DNA from: Paeniglutamicibacter gangotriensis Lz1y
GTDB lineage: Bacteria > Actinomycetota > Actinomycetes > Actinomycetales > Micrococcaceae
NCBI RefSeq assembly: GCF_000348945.1
Contig: NZ_AOCK01000015.1
Location: forward strand, 1-58,933
Length of the DNA: 58,933 bases
Direction: 5' to 3'
Positions 24,766 through 34,017 of this stretch are shown here, piece after piece (the first letter of the stretch is position 1; each line of letters opens with the position of its first letter). The position numbers and the translations under genes were made by a program. Under the pieces are notes generated by a model. It saw only the letters and a list, made by a program, of their open reading frames with translations, had not been told where the DNA came from and searched no databases.

Positions 24766-25518
24766 ATGTCAGCCATCGGCGATGCCACTGGGCGCAAGGA
24801 GATTGTGCGGCTCCATCGTGCTTCGATCGCGGGGCTGCTCGCGGCCTCCGTACTGTTTCTGGTCTCGGCCGTGCTGCAGCATCTCGCCTCGCTCCAGCGT
24901 TGGGTCGTACTGGCCGGAACCCAGATACCCGGCGATGTGTGGATCGAAGACCACAGGTTTGATTACTCGTTCCCGGTTGCTCCCTGGGAGCCCATCGGGA
25001 CAGCCGCTCAGCTCTTCGGGGCCGCCACCTTGATCCAGGCCCTTGGCGTCTTGGCCATGGTGGTCGGCGTCCTGGTTCGCCCGGGCGCGGCTGCAGGTCG
25101 CAATGTCAACCTCGGGCTCGCAGGGGTCCTCTTCGCCGTCCTCGTCGCTGCCGCGTTCGGTATCAAGGGAGCACATGCGCTGATCTCCGGGGTCGACGGC
25201 GTTCCCTCCGGACTCCAAGAGAACGTATGGCTGGTCCGGACGCTTTTGCTCCTCGAGCTTGCCGGCCTGATTGCCCTTGCGGCACTTTGGCGGCCGCGGT
25301 TTCCAGCGGCCATGGCCGCGTGTATGTTCCTGCTCAGGTCGACCGTGGTGGGCGAGATCCTAGCCAACTACATGATCGCACCGTTGTTCGCCGGCTACGG
25401 TTCCCACGACACGACCCCGTGGTTCGAGACGGTTGTCGCGGCCTCGACGGCCATCGCGGCGATTTGCATGATCTTCACCGTCGGGTCGTCGATGCGTCGC
25501 GGAGCCGCTTCGAATTGA
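24766..25518 (+). CDS. integral membrane protein, unknown function
   Basis: A 250-residue hydrophobic protein with about six membrane helices: LLAASVLFLVSAVLQHLASL, LIQALGVLAMVVGVLV, LGLAGVLFAVLVAAAFGIKG, LLLLELAGLIALAALW, AAMAACMFLLRSTVVGEILA, and a final TAIAAICMIFTVG. An extracellular loop after the first helix is rich in aromatic residues. The ATG at 24766 sits about 7 bases after a TGGGGC stretch. No family recognised. It is isolated, with repeats on both sides. Confidence 0.75.
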   Translation: MSAIGDATGRKEIVRLHRASIAGLLAASVLFLVSAVLQHLASLQRWVVLAGTQIPGDVWIEDHRFDYSFPVAPWEPIGTAAQLFGAATLIQALGVLAMVVGVLVRPGAAAGRNVNLGLAGVLFAVLVAAAFGIKGAHALISGVDGVPSGLQENVWLVRTLLLLELAGLIALAALWRPRFPAAMAACMFLLRSTVVGEILANYMIAPLFAGYGSHDTTPWFETVVAASTAIAAICMIFTVGSSMRRGAASN

Positions 25519-25564
25519 AGAAGCACTCCGGTTGCCCCTCCTCGAGGTGCAGCACGGAAAAACA

Positions 25565-25596
25565 CCAAGTCCCGCACCGACCAAGTCCCGCACCGA
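25565..25596. repeat. 16-bp tandem direct repeat, two copies
   Basis: CCAAGTCCCGCACCGA occurs twice head to tail, about 45 bases beyond the stop of the membrane protein gene. Probably a local duplication. Confidence 0.8.
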
Positions 25597-25917
25597 CCGA
25601 AGCTCGCTGCACGGCCTGCTGCAGCACACGGCACCGGCAATCCTTGGCTCTTAGGGTAATCGTCGCTGTGAATTCACTGCCAGCTTGTTGTGGAGCACCC
25701 GGGACAATCTGCCCCGGATCGGTGCGGTTCCTGGCGGGACGATGGCAAAGGTGTCTCGTACCACGGGAAGAATATGGCGCGCCCGTGTGCCTCGTTCGGA
25801 CCGGCAGGGAATACGGTAGGGGGAGATGTTTTATCGTTGGGACCCCTGACGGATCCCGCGACCCCTGTTTCTGCGCGGCCGGCATCGGCACGACAGCCCC
25901 GACACAAAGGCTAGATT
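25597..25917. other. upstream region of oleA
   Basis: About 320 bases without a supported gene. It must contain the promoter of the ole operon. I could not identify reliable boxes. AAAGG at 25906-25910 is the ribosome binding site for the TTG start of oleA. Confidence 0.4.
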
Positions 25918-26943
25918 TTGAACGGCAATGCAACGTTTAGGCACGACAACGCGGCCCTTTTGGCTGTCACGAGCGTGCAGGCTCCCCGGGTCCTGAGTTC
26001 AGCGGAGTTCGACGAACGACTCGCTCCCAGCCTCAAGCGACTGCGCCTGTCCAAGAAGCTGCTTGAACGTGTGTCAGGTGTCATGGAACGTCGCTGGTGG
26101 TCCGAAGGAACGAGCTTCGATGACGCAGCGGTGGAGGCCGGCGGCAAGGCCATGGCTGAGGCCGGCATCGAGCCGGGCCAGATCGGTCTGCTGATCAACA
26201 CCTCGGTGACCCGCCGCAACCTCGAGCCATCGGTGGCCTCGAAGGTCCACAACGATCTGGGGCTACCTTCCTCGGCCATGAACTTTGACATCACCAATGC
26301 GTGCCTGGGCTTTGTCAACGGCATGACCCTGGCCGCGAACATGATCGACGCCGGGCAGATCAAGTATGCGCTGGTGGTGGCCGGCGAGGACGCCCAACCC
26401 ACCCAGGAAACGACCTTTGCGCGACTCAACGCGGAGGATTCGACCCGCGAGGATTACCTGAACCAGTTCGCCACCCTGACCCTGGGCTCGGGTGCCGCGG
26501 CAGCGGTGATCGGTCCGGCCGACGCGCACCCCGGTGCCCACCGGATCGTGGGTGGTGTCTCCCGTGCCGGGACCGAACACCATGAGCTGTGTGTGGGGGG
26601 CTTGAACGGCATGTACACCGACACCAAGGGACTGCTGGACAATGGACTTGAATTGGTGGTGGACGCCTGGGATGAGGCGCACCAATCGGGTTGGAACTGG
26701 AAGTCCATGGATCGCTATGTGACCCACCAGGTTTCCAATTCCTATACCAATGCCATTATCAAGGCCGTGGACCTGGTCCGCGACCGGGTGCCGATCACGT
26801 TCCCGAAGTGGGGCAACGTGGGCCCGGCCTCGCTGCCGATGACCCTGGCCCAGGAATCCAAGACGCTCAAGCCCGGTGACCGTGTGTTGTGCATGGGTGT
26901 CGGTTCCGGATTGAACACCGCCATGATGGAGCTTGCCTGGTGA
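25918..26943 (+). CDS. oleA: OleA, head-to-head acyl-CoA condensing thiolase
   Basis: A 341-residue member of the thiolase/KAS III family. It condenses two long-chain acyl-CoAs head to head to a beta-keto acid, the first step of long-chain olefin synthesis. The active cysteine is Cys129 in NFDITNACLGFVNGMTLAAN. Further motifs: GLLINTSVTRRNLEPSVASK (with the conserved Glu) and DRYVTHQVSNSYTNAIIKAV, whose His and Asn are catalytic. The N-terminus NGNATFRHDNAALLAVTSVQ is typical of Micrococcus/Arthrobacter OleA. Start TTG with AAAGG 7 bases upstream. It overlaps oleBC by 4 bases. Confidence 0.95.
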   Translation: MNGNATFRHDNAALLAVTSVQAPRVLSSAEFDERLAPSLKRLRLSKKLLERVSGVMERRWWSEGTSFDDAAVEAGGKAMAEAGIEPGQIGLLINTSVTRRNLEPSVASKVHNDLGLPSSAMNFDITNACLGFVNGMTLAANMIDAGQIKYALVVAGEDAQPTQETTFARLNAEDSTREDYLNQFATLTLGSGAAAAVIGPADAHPGAHRIVGGVSRAGTEHHELCVGGLNGMYTDTKGLLDNGLELVVDAWDEAHQSGWNWKSMDRYVTHQVSNSYTNAIIKAVDLVRDRVPITFPKWGNVGPASLPMTLAQESKTLKPGDRVLCMGVGSGLNTAMMELAW

Positions 26944-29528
26944 CCGAGCTCTTCCCCGGCGTTGATCGTCAGTACTCTCGCTATGTCCAGGTGGCCTCCA
27001 CTTCAACCGTGGACCAGACCGGCACCAGCCATCAATGGCACCTGCTAGACAACGAATCCGAGTTGGCAGAGAAGGGCATCACTCCGGTAGGAACGTTGCT
27101 GTGTGTGCACGGCAACCCGACCTGGTCCTACCTGTGGCGCGGACTGCTGAACCATGTGTCGGAGAACGACCTGCCCTGGCGCGTCATCGCCGTCGACCAG
27201 CTGGACATGGGCTTCTCCGCCCGCACCGGGGTCTTCCGCCGGCTCGCCGACCGGGTCAATGATCTGGGCGATTTGACCAACACCTTGGAGATCACTGGGG
27301 CCGTGACAACTGTCGGCCATGACTGGGGCGGAATCATTTCCCTGGGCTGGGCCGTAGCCCACCAGCACCAACTGGCCAACGTGGTCCTGACCAACACCGC
27401 GGTGCACCCGGCCGGCTTTGAACTGCCTGCAGCCCTGCGCCTGGCTTCCCACCCGGCCGTGCATTCCTGGGGCACCAAGAGTACCGACGCATTCCTGCGC
27501 ACCACCCACTCCCTGGCCCAACCCGCTCTGGCACCCGAGGTACGCAAGGCCTTCATGGCTCCCTACACCCAGGCCTCACGGCGCACGGGCGTAGCAAACT
27601 TCGTAGCTGACATCCCCTTCACCGAAGAACACCCGAGCCGGCCCGCACTGGATGCCATCTCCGAGTCCGTCCGCTCGCTCAAGGTCCCGACCCTGCTGCT
27701 CTGGGGCCCGAAGGACCCGGTCTTCTCCGATCGCTACCTGCGCGATTTGATCTTCCGTCTGCCCCACGCCGATGTGCATAGGTTTGAGGGTGCAGGGCAC
27801 CTGCTGCCGGAGGACCGAGACATTGCCGTCCCGGTCTTTGACTGGCTGGCCGCAGAGAACAGCACCGGGAATATAGGTCGCGCCGAGGCACTGACCGCCT
27901 ACAGTCCGATGCTCGCCGAACTTGATTCGCGCACCACAGACCACAGCGCCGCCGTGGTGGATATCAACCCTGCCCAAACACTCTCCTGGGCTCAGTTGGG
28001 CACACGGGTCAACGACCTGGCCGCCGGCCTGGCACAGATCGGAGTCAAGCCCGGAGACCGAGTCAACCTGCTGGTGCCCCCGGGCATCGAACTGACCGCA
28101 CTGATCTACGCCTGCCTACGTCTGGGGGCCGTGATCGTCGTGGCCGACGCCGGGCTGGGCACCAAGGGGCTGGGCCGTGCCATCCGCGGCGCGGGCCCGA
28201 GCTACCTCATCGGAATCGACCGCGCCCTGACCGGCGCCCGGGTCCTGAACTGGCCAGGGACCCGTATTGCCGCAGGCGACATGTCGGCTGCCAAACGCAA
28301 ACTGCTCGGTGTCCAGCACACCATTGGCGAGCTGCTCGAATCGGGTGCCGGCGCAGCTGCCGGAGGCACCGACTTCACCCCTGCAGATCCCGATGCCGAT
28401 GCCGCGGTGCTCTTCACTTCCGGCTCCACCGGACCGGCCAAGGGCGTCGTGTACACCCACCGCCAATTGGCGGCCATGCGTGACACGCTGCGGGAAACCT
28501 ATAACTTGAAGGCCGGATCGGCACTCGTGGCGGGCTTCGCCCCGTTCGCGCTGCTCGGCCCGGCACTGGGTGCCACCTCGGTGACCCCGGATATGGATGT
28601 CACGGCCCCGCGCACGCTCACCGCGTCGGCGTTGGCCGACGCTGCGGCGGCGGTGGATGCCACCACGGTGTTCGCCTCCCCCGCCGCCCTGGCCAACGTC
28701 CTGGACACCAAGGATTCCTTGAATGCCTCTCAGCTCAAGGTCCTTGCAGGCGTCTCGCTGATGATGTCTGCAGGGGCACCGATCCCCGAGCCCTTGCTGG
28801 CCAAGGTCCAGGAGCTGGTCCCCCAGGCCCGGGTCCACACCCCCTACGGAATGACCGAGGCGCTCCCGGTCACCGACATCGACCTGGACGGCATTCGTGC
28901 CGCGGGTTCCGGCAACGGTGTCTGCGTGGGCACACCCGTGGCAGGCGCCCGGGTGGCGATCGCCGTCCTGGACGCCGAGGGCACCGCAGGCAGCGAACCG
29001 CTACAGACGCCCAATCTCACCGGGGAAATCCTGGTACGCGCCCCGCATGTGAAGGAGCGCTACGACAGGCTCTGGATCACCGAGCAACTGAGCACCTCCA
29101 TTCCCGGCTGGCACCGCACCGGAGACGTGGGGCACCTCGACGAGAGCGGACGCCTGTGGGTCGAGGGCAGGATGGGCCACGTGCTGCGCACCCCAGCCGG
29201 TCCCACGACTCCGGTGGCCGCCGAGCAGGCCGCCGAATCAGTACACGGCGCCGGACGCGCAGCGCTGGTCGGAGTGGGCCCCGCAGGTACCCAGGCCGCG
29301 GTCATCGTCATGGAGTCGGTACCGTCTGCCCGCCGTGCGGGCCCCGCACCCGAGGCCTTGGCCCGGGCCGTACGCGCCGCGGTGGCACCCACCGGCACCG
29401 AAGTGTCGGCGGTGTTGGTGGTCCCTGATTTGCCCACCGATATCCGCCACAACTCCAAGATCGACCGGGCCAAGCTGGCGTCGTGGGCCGCCATCACCTT
29501 GGCCGGCGGAAGGATCGGCAAACCGTGA
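26940..29528 (+). CDS. oleBC: OleB-OleC fusion: beta-lactone decarboxylase and beta-lactone synthetase
   Basis: An 862-residue fusion. Residues 1 to about 310 are OleB, an alpha/beta hydrolase of haloalkane-dehalogenase type with VHGNPTWSYLWRGLLNHV, the nucleophile motif TVGHDWGGIISLGWA, and GAGHLLPEDRDIAVPVFDWL. It turns the beta-lactone into a cis-olefin and CO2. Residues about 330-862 are OleC, an AMP-forming synthetase with VLFTSGSTGPAKGVVYTHRQ, HTPYGMTEALPVTDIDLDG and RTGDVGHLDESGRLWVEGRM, which closes the beta-hydroxy acid to the lactone. GTG 26940 overlaps the oleA stop (GTGA), so translation is coupled; the frame is open further upstream but inside oleA. The fusion is known from Actinobacteria. 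Confidence 0.95.
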   Translation: MTELFPGVDRQYSRYVQVASTSTVDQTGTSHQWHLLDNESELAEKGITPVGTLLCVHGNPTWSYLWRGLLNHVSENDLPWRVIAVDQLDMGFSARTGVFRRLADRVNDLGDLTNTLEITGAVTTVGHDWGGIISLGWAVAHQHQLANVVLTNTAVHPAGFELPAALRLASHPAVHSWGTKSTDAFLRTTHSLAQPALAPEVRKAFMAPYTQASRRTGVANFVADIPFTEEHPSRPALDAISESVRSLKVPTLLLWGPKDPVFSDRYLRDLIFRLPHADVHRFEGAGHLLPEDRDIAVPVFDWLAAENSTGNIGRAEALTAYSPMLAELDSRTTDHSAAVVDINPAQTLSWAQLGTRVNDLAAGLAQIGVKPGDRVNLLVPPGIELTALIYACLRLGAVIVVADAGLGTKGLGRAIRGAGPSYLIGIDRALTGARVLNWPGTRIAAGDMSAAKRKLLGVQHTIGELLESGAGAAAGGTDFTPADPDADAAVLFTSGSTGPAKGVVYTHRQLAAMRDTLRETYNLKAGSALVAGFAPFALLGPALGATSVTPDMDVTAPRTLTASALADAAAAVDATTVFASPAALANVLDTKDSLNASQLKVLAGVSLMMSAGAPIPEPLLAKVQELVPQARVHTPYGMTEALPVTDIDLDGIRAAGSGNGVCVGTPVAGARVAIAVLDAEGTAGSEPLQTPNLTGEILVRAPHVKERYDRLWITEQLSTSIPGWHRTGDVGHLDESGRLWVEGRMGHVLRTPAGPTTPVAAEQAAESVHGAGRAALVGVGPAGTQAAVIVMESVPSARRAGPAPEALARAVRAAVAPTGTEVSAVLVVPDLPTDIRHNSKIDRAKLASWAAITLAGGRIGKP

Positions 29529-30568
29529 GCCCCCAGCAGAATCCAGAGATAACCCGTAAGGTGCTGGTCACCGGGGCCAGCGGCCTCCTGGGCGGGGCCG
29601 TGGCTGCCCTGCTGCGCGCCAAGGGCCACCACGTGCGCACCTTCCAACGTCGGCCCTCCGCCGGGGCCACGGACGAGGTCCTGGGCTCGCTGATCGACCC
29701 TGCCGCGATGCGACGTGCGACCGAAGGCATGGACGCCGTCATCCACCTGGCGGCCAAGGTTTCCTTCACCGGCTCCTGGCATGACTTTGTCTCCACCAAC
29801 ATCACCGGCACCCATACGCTGCTCGAGGCTTCCAAACATGCAGGGGTCAAGGACTTCGTGTTTGTCTCCTCCCCGTCGGTCGCGCACTTCGGCGAACCGT
29901 TGGCCGGCTCCGGGGCCGGTACCGCCGATCCGGAGCGGGCCCGCGGAAACTATGCCAAGTCCAAGGCCACGGCCGAACTCAACGCGCTGGCCCAGGATGC
30001 ACCAGACTTCCATGTTGCGGCGATCAGGCCGCACGTGGTCTGGGGTCCGGGCGACACCCAGCTGGTCGAGCGCGTGATCGAACGCGCCAAGGGCGGCAGG
30101 CTTCCATTGCTGGACCACGGCGCCGCGCTGATCGACACCACCTACATCGACAATGCCGCCGCGGCGATTGTCCGCGGGCTCGAACGCATGGAATTCGCCC
30201 ACGGTCGCGCCCTGGTGGTGAGCAATGGGGAACCACGGCCCGTCGGTGAGCTGATCTCCGGGATCTGTGCGGCCGGCGGCGCCCCCGCCCCACGCTTGAA
30301 CGTCCCGGGATGGTTGGCCCGCGGCGCGGGCTCGGTCATCGAGCGTGTGTGGTTGGCGGCCGGGGCCAGGAACCTGGTGCACGACGAGCCACCCATGACC
30401 CGTTTCCTGGCCGAGCAGCTCTCCACGGCGCATTGGTTCGATCAGCGCGAGACCCGCGAGGTGCTGGACTGGGCCCCAGAGGTCAGCATTGACGAGGGAC
30501 TCCACCGACTTGCAGCCCACTATGGCGGCGTACGACCACGGAAGGCCAATCGGACACAGGTCAGGTGA
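29525..30568 (+). CDS. oleD: OleD, NADPH-dependent 2-alkyl-3-keto acid reductase
   Basis: A 347-residue short-chain dehydrogenase (extended type). It reduces the OleA beta-keto acid to the beta-hydroxy acid used by OleC. Rossmann motif VTGASGLLGGAVAALLRAKG near the N-terminus, then VIHLAAKVSFTGSWHDFVST, the catalytic Tyr-x3-Lys in NYAKSKATAELNALAQ, and RPHVVWGPGDTQLVERVIER. GTG 29525 overlaps the oleBC stop by 4 bases. All three Ole steps are thus on one coupled mRNA, in the order A, BC, D. Confidence 0.95.
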   Translation: MSPQQNPEITRKVLVTGASGLLGGAVAALLRAKGHHVRTFQRRPSAGATDEVLGSLIDPAAMRRATEGMDAVIHLAAKVSFTGSWHDFVSTNITGTHTLLEASKHAGVKDFVFVSSPSVAHFGEPLAGSGAGTADPERARGNYAKSKATAELNALAQDAPDFHVAAIRPHVVWGPGDTQLVERVIERAKGGRLPLLDHGAALIDTTYIDNAAAAIVRGLERMEFAHGRALVVSNGEPRPVGELISGICAAGGAPAPRLNVPGWLARGAGSVIERVWLAAGARNLVHDEPPMTRFLAEQLSTAHWFDQRETREVLDWAPEVSIDEGLHRLAAHYGGVRPRKANRTQVR

Positions 30569-30822
30569 CACAATGTTCGTCGACCCTAGCGTGGATTGCT
30601 CGTGTCAGGGATCTTGATCAGGCAACGCATAGAATGCACCCATAGCCGCTGCTTCGATTGCGTGACACGAGCCGTACTCGTCCAATGCCGGTCCGTTTCC
30701 TGCCTTTACCGAAATAACACCAAATCCAGGTGCCAAAAGACTCTCAGGTCATCAGAATCGTCACGATTGCGTTCCGTTACTCCCCATTGTCTCTCGGCAA
30801 GGATAGATCACTGCAAGACTTC

Positions 30823-30856
30823 GCCGGGTGCTTCCTGTTGACAGGAAGCACCCGGC
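30823..30856 (-). terminator. hairpin terminator after glnK
   Basis: A perfect 15-bp stem, GCCGGGTGCTTCCTG with its complement, and a 4-base loop, 27 bases after the glnK stop. No T-run follows, as is common for actinobacterial hairpin terminators. It may also stop plus-strand transcription from oleD. Confidence 0.85.
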
Positions 30857-30883
30857 ATTACGAACTCGAGCGAAACTTCTCAG

Positions 30884-31222
30884 TTACACGGCGGCTAGGC
30901 CTCGTTCCCCGGTGCGCACCCGGATCACTTCCTCCACCTGGGTGACCCAGATCTTCCCGTCGCCGGCGATGCCTGTGTTCGCGGTGGAGATCAGGACGTC
31001 CAAGATGTCGTCGCAGGAATTATCATCCACCAGGATCTCGAGGCGTACCTTGGGCAATAGGTCGACCGTGTACTCCGCTCCGCGGTAGACCTGCGTGTGT
31101 CCGCGTTGCCGACCGTAGCCGCTGGCTTGGCTGATGGTCATCCCTTGGACCCCGTAGGACTCTAGGGCATCGCGGATCAGGTCGGTCTTTTCGGGCCGAA
31201 TGATGGCTGTCACCAATTTCAT
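30884..31222 (-). CDS. glnK: nitrogen regulatory PII protein GlnK
   Basis: 112 residues, the normal PII length. MKLVTAIIRPEKTDLIRDAL begins the ferredoxin-like fold. The T-loop RGAEYTVDLLPKVRLEILVD carries Tyr51, the residue modified (adenylylated in Actinobacteria) under nitrogen limitation. IWVTQVEEVIRVRTGE is the C-terminal signature. PII binds ATP, ADP and 2-oxoglutarate and blocks the ammonium channel AmtB when nitrogen is ample. Its ATG overlaps the amtB stop (ATGA), so the two are coupled. Confidence 0.97.
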   Translation of the reverse strand: MKLVTAIIRPEKTDLIRDALESYGVQGMTISQASGYGRQRGHTQVYRGAEYTVDLLPKVRLEILVDDNSCDDILDVLISTANTGIAGDGKIWVTQVEEVIRVRTGERGLAAV

Positions 31223-32550
31223 GCGCTGACCTCTTCCTTGGCTCGTTCCGCGTCCGTGGAGGTTGCGGCGGATTTCAGGTGTGCGGAGGTGGCCGGGTGC
31301 GGAACGAAGGTGCCACCGGTGCCCAGTCCGCCGAACTCGTAACCGGTCTCGGCGTGCTGCATCAAGTCGATGCCTGCGACCTCGTGCTCGGTGGTGATGC
31401 GGAAGCCCATGGTCTTGTGGATGGCCAGGCCAATGATGCCCGTCATGATGGCGGTGAACGCCATCACGATGACACAGGCAACGATCTGCGCCCAGAGCTG
31501 GCCGAAGCCGCCACCGTAGAACAAGCCACCGCCAACCCCGTCAACCGGGAGTGCGATGAACCCCAGGGCCACGGTCCCGATGATTCCCGAGACCAGGTGC
31601 ACGCCGACCACGTCCAACGAGTCGTCATAGCCCCAGCGGTACTTCAGGCCCACGGCCAGCGCCGAAGCGACACCCGCAACGATGCCCAGCCCGATGGCTG
31701 CGACAGGGGTGATGTTTGCACAGGCCGGGGTAATGGCCACCAACCCTGCGACGATGCCTGATGCCGCACCCAGCGAGGTGCTGTGGCCGTCCCTGAGGCG
31801 TTCGACCAGGATCCAGCCCAGGAGAGCAGCAGCGGGCGCAGCAAGGGTATTGACCCAGATCAGTCCGGCTTCCTCCGCGGTGCTTGCAGCACCGCCATTG
31901 AACCCGAACCATCCGAACCAGAGCAGCGCGGCTCCCAGCATCACGAACGGGATGTTGTGCGGGCGCTGGCTCGGGTCCTTGCCGAAACCGCGGCGTTTGC
32001 CCAGGATCAGCGCGAGCACCAATCCTGCGACACCGGCGTTGATGTGCACTACGGTGCCCCCGGCGAAGTCGATGGCCTCACCGACCACAGAACCGATGGC
32101 GCCATCTGCACCCAGGATGCCTCCACCCCAGATCCAGAAGGCAATGGGAGCGTAAACTACCGTCACCCAGACAGGCACAAAAACCATCCACGCACTGAAC
32201 TTGGCGCGATCGGCCACGGCCCCGGAAATTAGCGCGACGGTGATGATGGCAAAGGTGGCCCCGTATCCTGCGGTAATCAGGCCATCGGTCCCGATCAAAT
32301 CAACCATGCCGAAGCCATCCGCGGGGTTGCCGATCAGCCCACCGAGGTTTGCCCCTCCACCTGCCATGGAATTGCCCCATAGCACCCACACCACGGTCAC
32401 CAGGGCGATGGCCGAGAAACTCATCATCATCATGTTCAGCACGCTCTTGGCTCGGGTCATGCCCCCGTAGAAGAATGCCAGCGCCGGAGTCATCAGCAGG
32501 ACCAATGCGGCACACACCATCATCCATACCTGAGTCGTTGTTAGCTCCAT
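31219..32550 (-). CDS. amtB: ammonium transporter AmtB
   Basis: 443 residues from ATG 32550, chosen for its GGGAGG site; a further 16 codons upstream are open but unlikely. About eleven membrane helices. Family motifs: ALAFFYGGMTRAKSVLNMMM, the signature DFAGGTVVHINAGVAGLVLA with the pore His, and NPADGFGMVDLI. The cytosolic C-tail with GIDLMQHAETGYEFGGLGTG contacts GlnK. It conducts ammonium across the plasma membrane. A GlnR-type site lies 85-120 bases upstream and glnK follows directly. Confidence 0.96.
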   Translation of the reverse strand: MELTTTQVWMMVCAALVLLMTPALAFFYGGMTRAKSVLNMMMMSFSAIALVTVVWVLWGNSMAGGGANLGGLIGNPADGFGMVDLIGTDGLITAGYGATFAIITVALISGAVADRAKFSAWMVFVPVWVTVVYAPIAFWIWGGGILGADGAIGSVVGEAIDFAGGTVVHINAGVAGLVLALILGKRRGFGKDPSQRPHNIPFVMLGAALLWFGWFGFNGGAASTAEEAGLIWVNTLAAPAAALLGWILVERLRDGHSTSLGAASGIVAGLVAITPACANITPVAAIGLGIVAGVASALAVGLKYRWGYDDSLDVVGVHLVSGIIGTVALGFIALPVDGVGGGLFYGGGFGQLWAQIVACVIVMAFTAIMTGIIGLAIHKTMGFRITTEHEVAGIDLMQHAETGYEFGGLGTGGTFVPHPATSAHLKSAATSTDAERAKEEVSA

Positions 32551-32634
32551 GTCTAACGCCTCCCTGAATTCCTTGCGAGTCTTTCTCGCCTGATTCAAGA
32601 ATTCCGTGGTGGTGTTACGACGCGTACCTGTGGT

Positions 32635-32670
32635 GGTTTCGTGGTTGTTACCAAACGATCATTGAGGTAA
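32635..32670 (-). promoter_or_regulatory. GlnR-type operator upstream of amtB-glnK
   Basis: Read on the minus strand: GTTAC-n6-GATCG, four bases, then GTAAC-n6-GAAAC. This agrees with the GlnR consensus gTnAc-n6-GaAAc, the second pair exactly. Spacing within each pair is 6 bases. GlnR activates amtB in nitrogen-limited Actinobacteria, so this operon is probably under its control. Confidence 0.75.
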
Positions 32671-32700
32671 CAGGTTTGGGTCGGCAATATTGCGTGGATG

Positions 32701-32727
32701 TTTCCATGTCTAGACATAGCATGGAAA
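32701..32727. repeat. inverted repeat next to the ftsY terminator
   Basis: TTTCCATG at 32701-32708 and CATGGAAA at 32720-32727, with TCTAGA in the loop. It touches the ftsY terminator hairpin. It may be a second hairpin of the terminator or a protein site upstream of amtB. Confidence 0.5.
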
Positions 32728-32756
32728 AGGCGGCCACGTTTTCACGCAGCCGCCTT
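32727..32756 (-). terminator. intrinsic terminator of ftsY
   Basis: On the minus strand AAGGCGGC, T, GCGT, GAAA loop, ACGT, G, GCCGCCTT followed by TTCC. The stem is 8 bp, one mismatch, then 4 bp, capped by a GAAA tetraloop, 38 bases after the ftsY stop. Confidence 0.85.
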
Positions 32757-32793
32757 GAATCACCTATCGGGATCGATGGCCCGGTGGAACTTA

Positions 32794-33981
<1,188 letters not shown>

Positions 33982-34017
33982 TGTCTAAGCTTCTCACAGA
34001 CTAAACTTGACTTACCT

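Noticed and set aside
29060-30571. 503-codon minus-strand open frame opposite oleBC and oleD
   Set aside because: Antisense shadow without ribosome binding site or recognisable domains.
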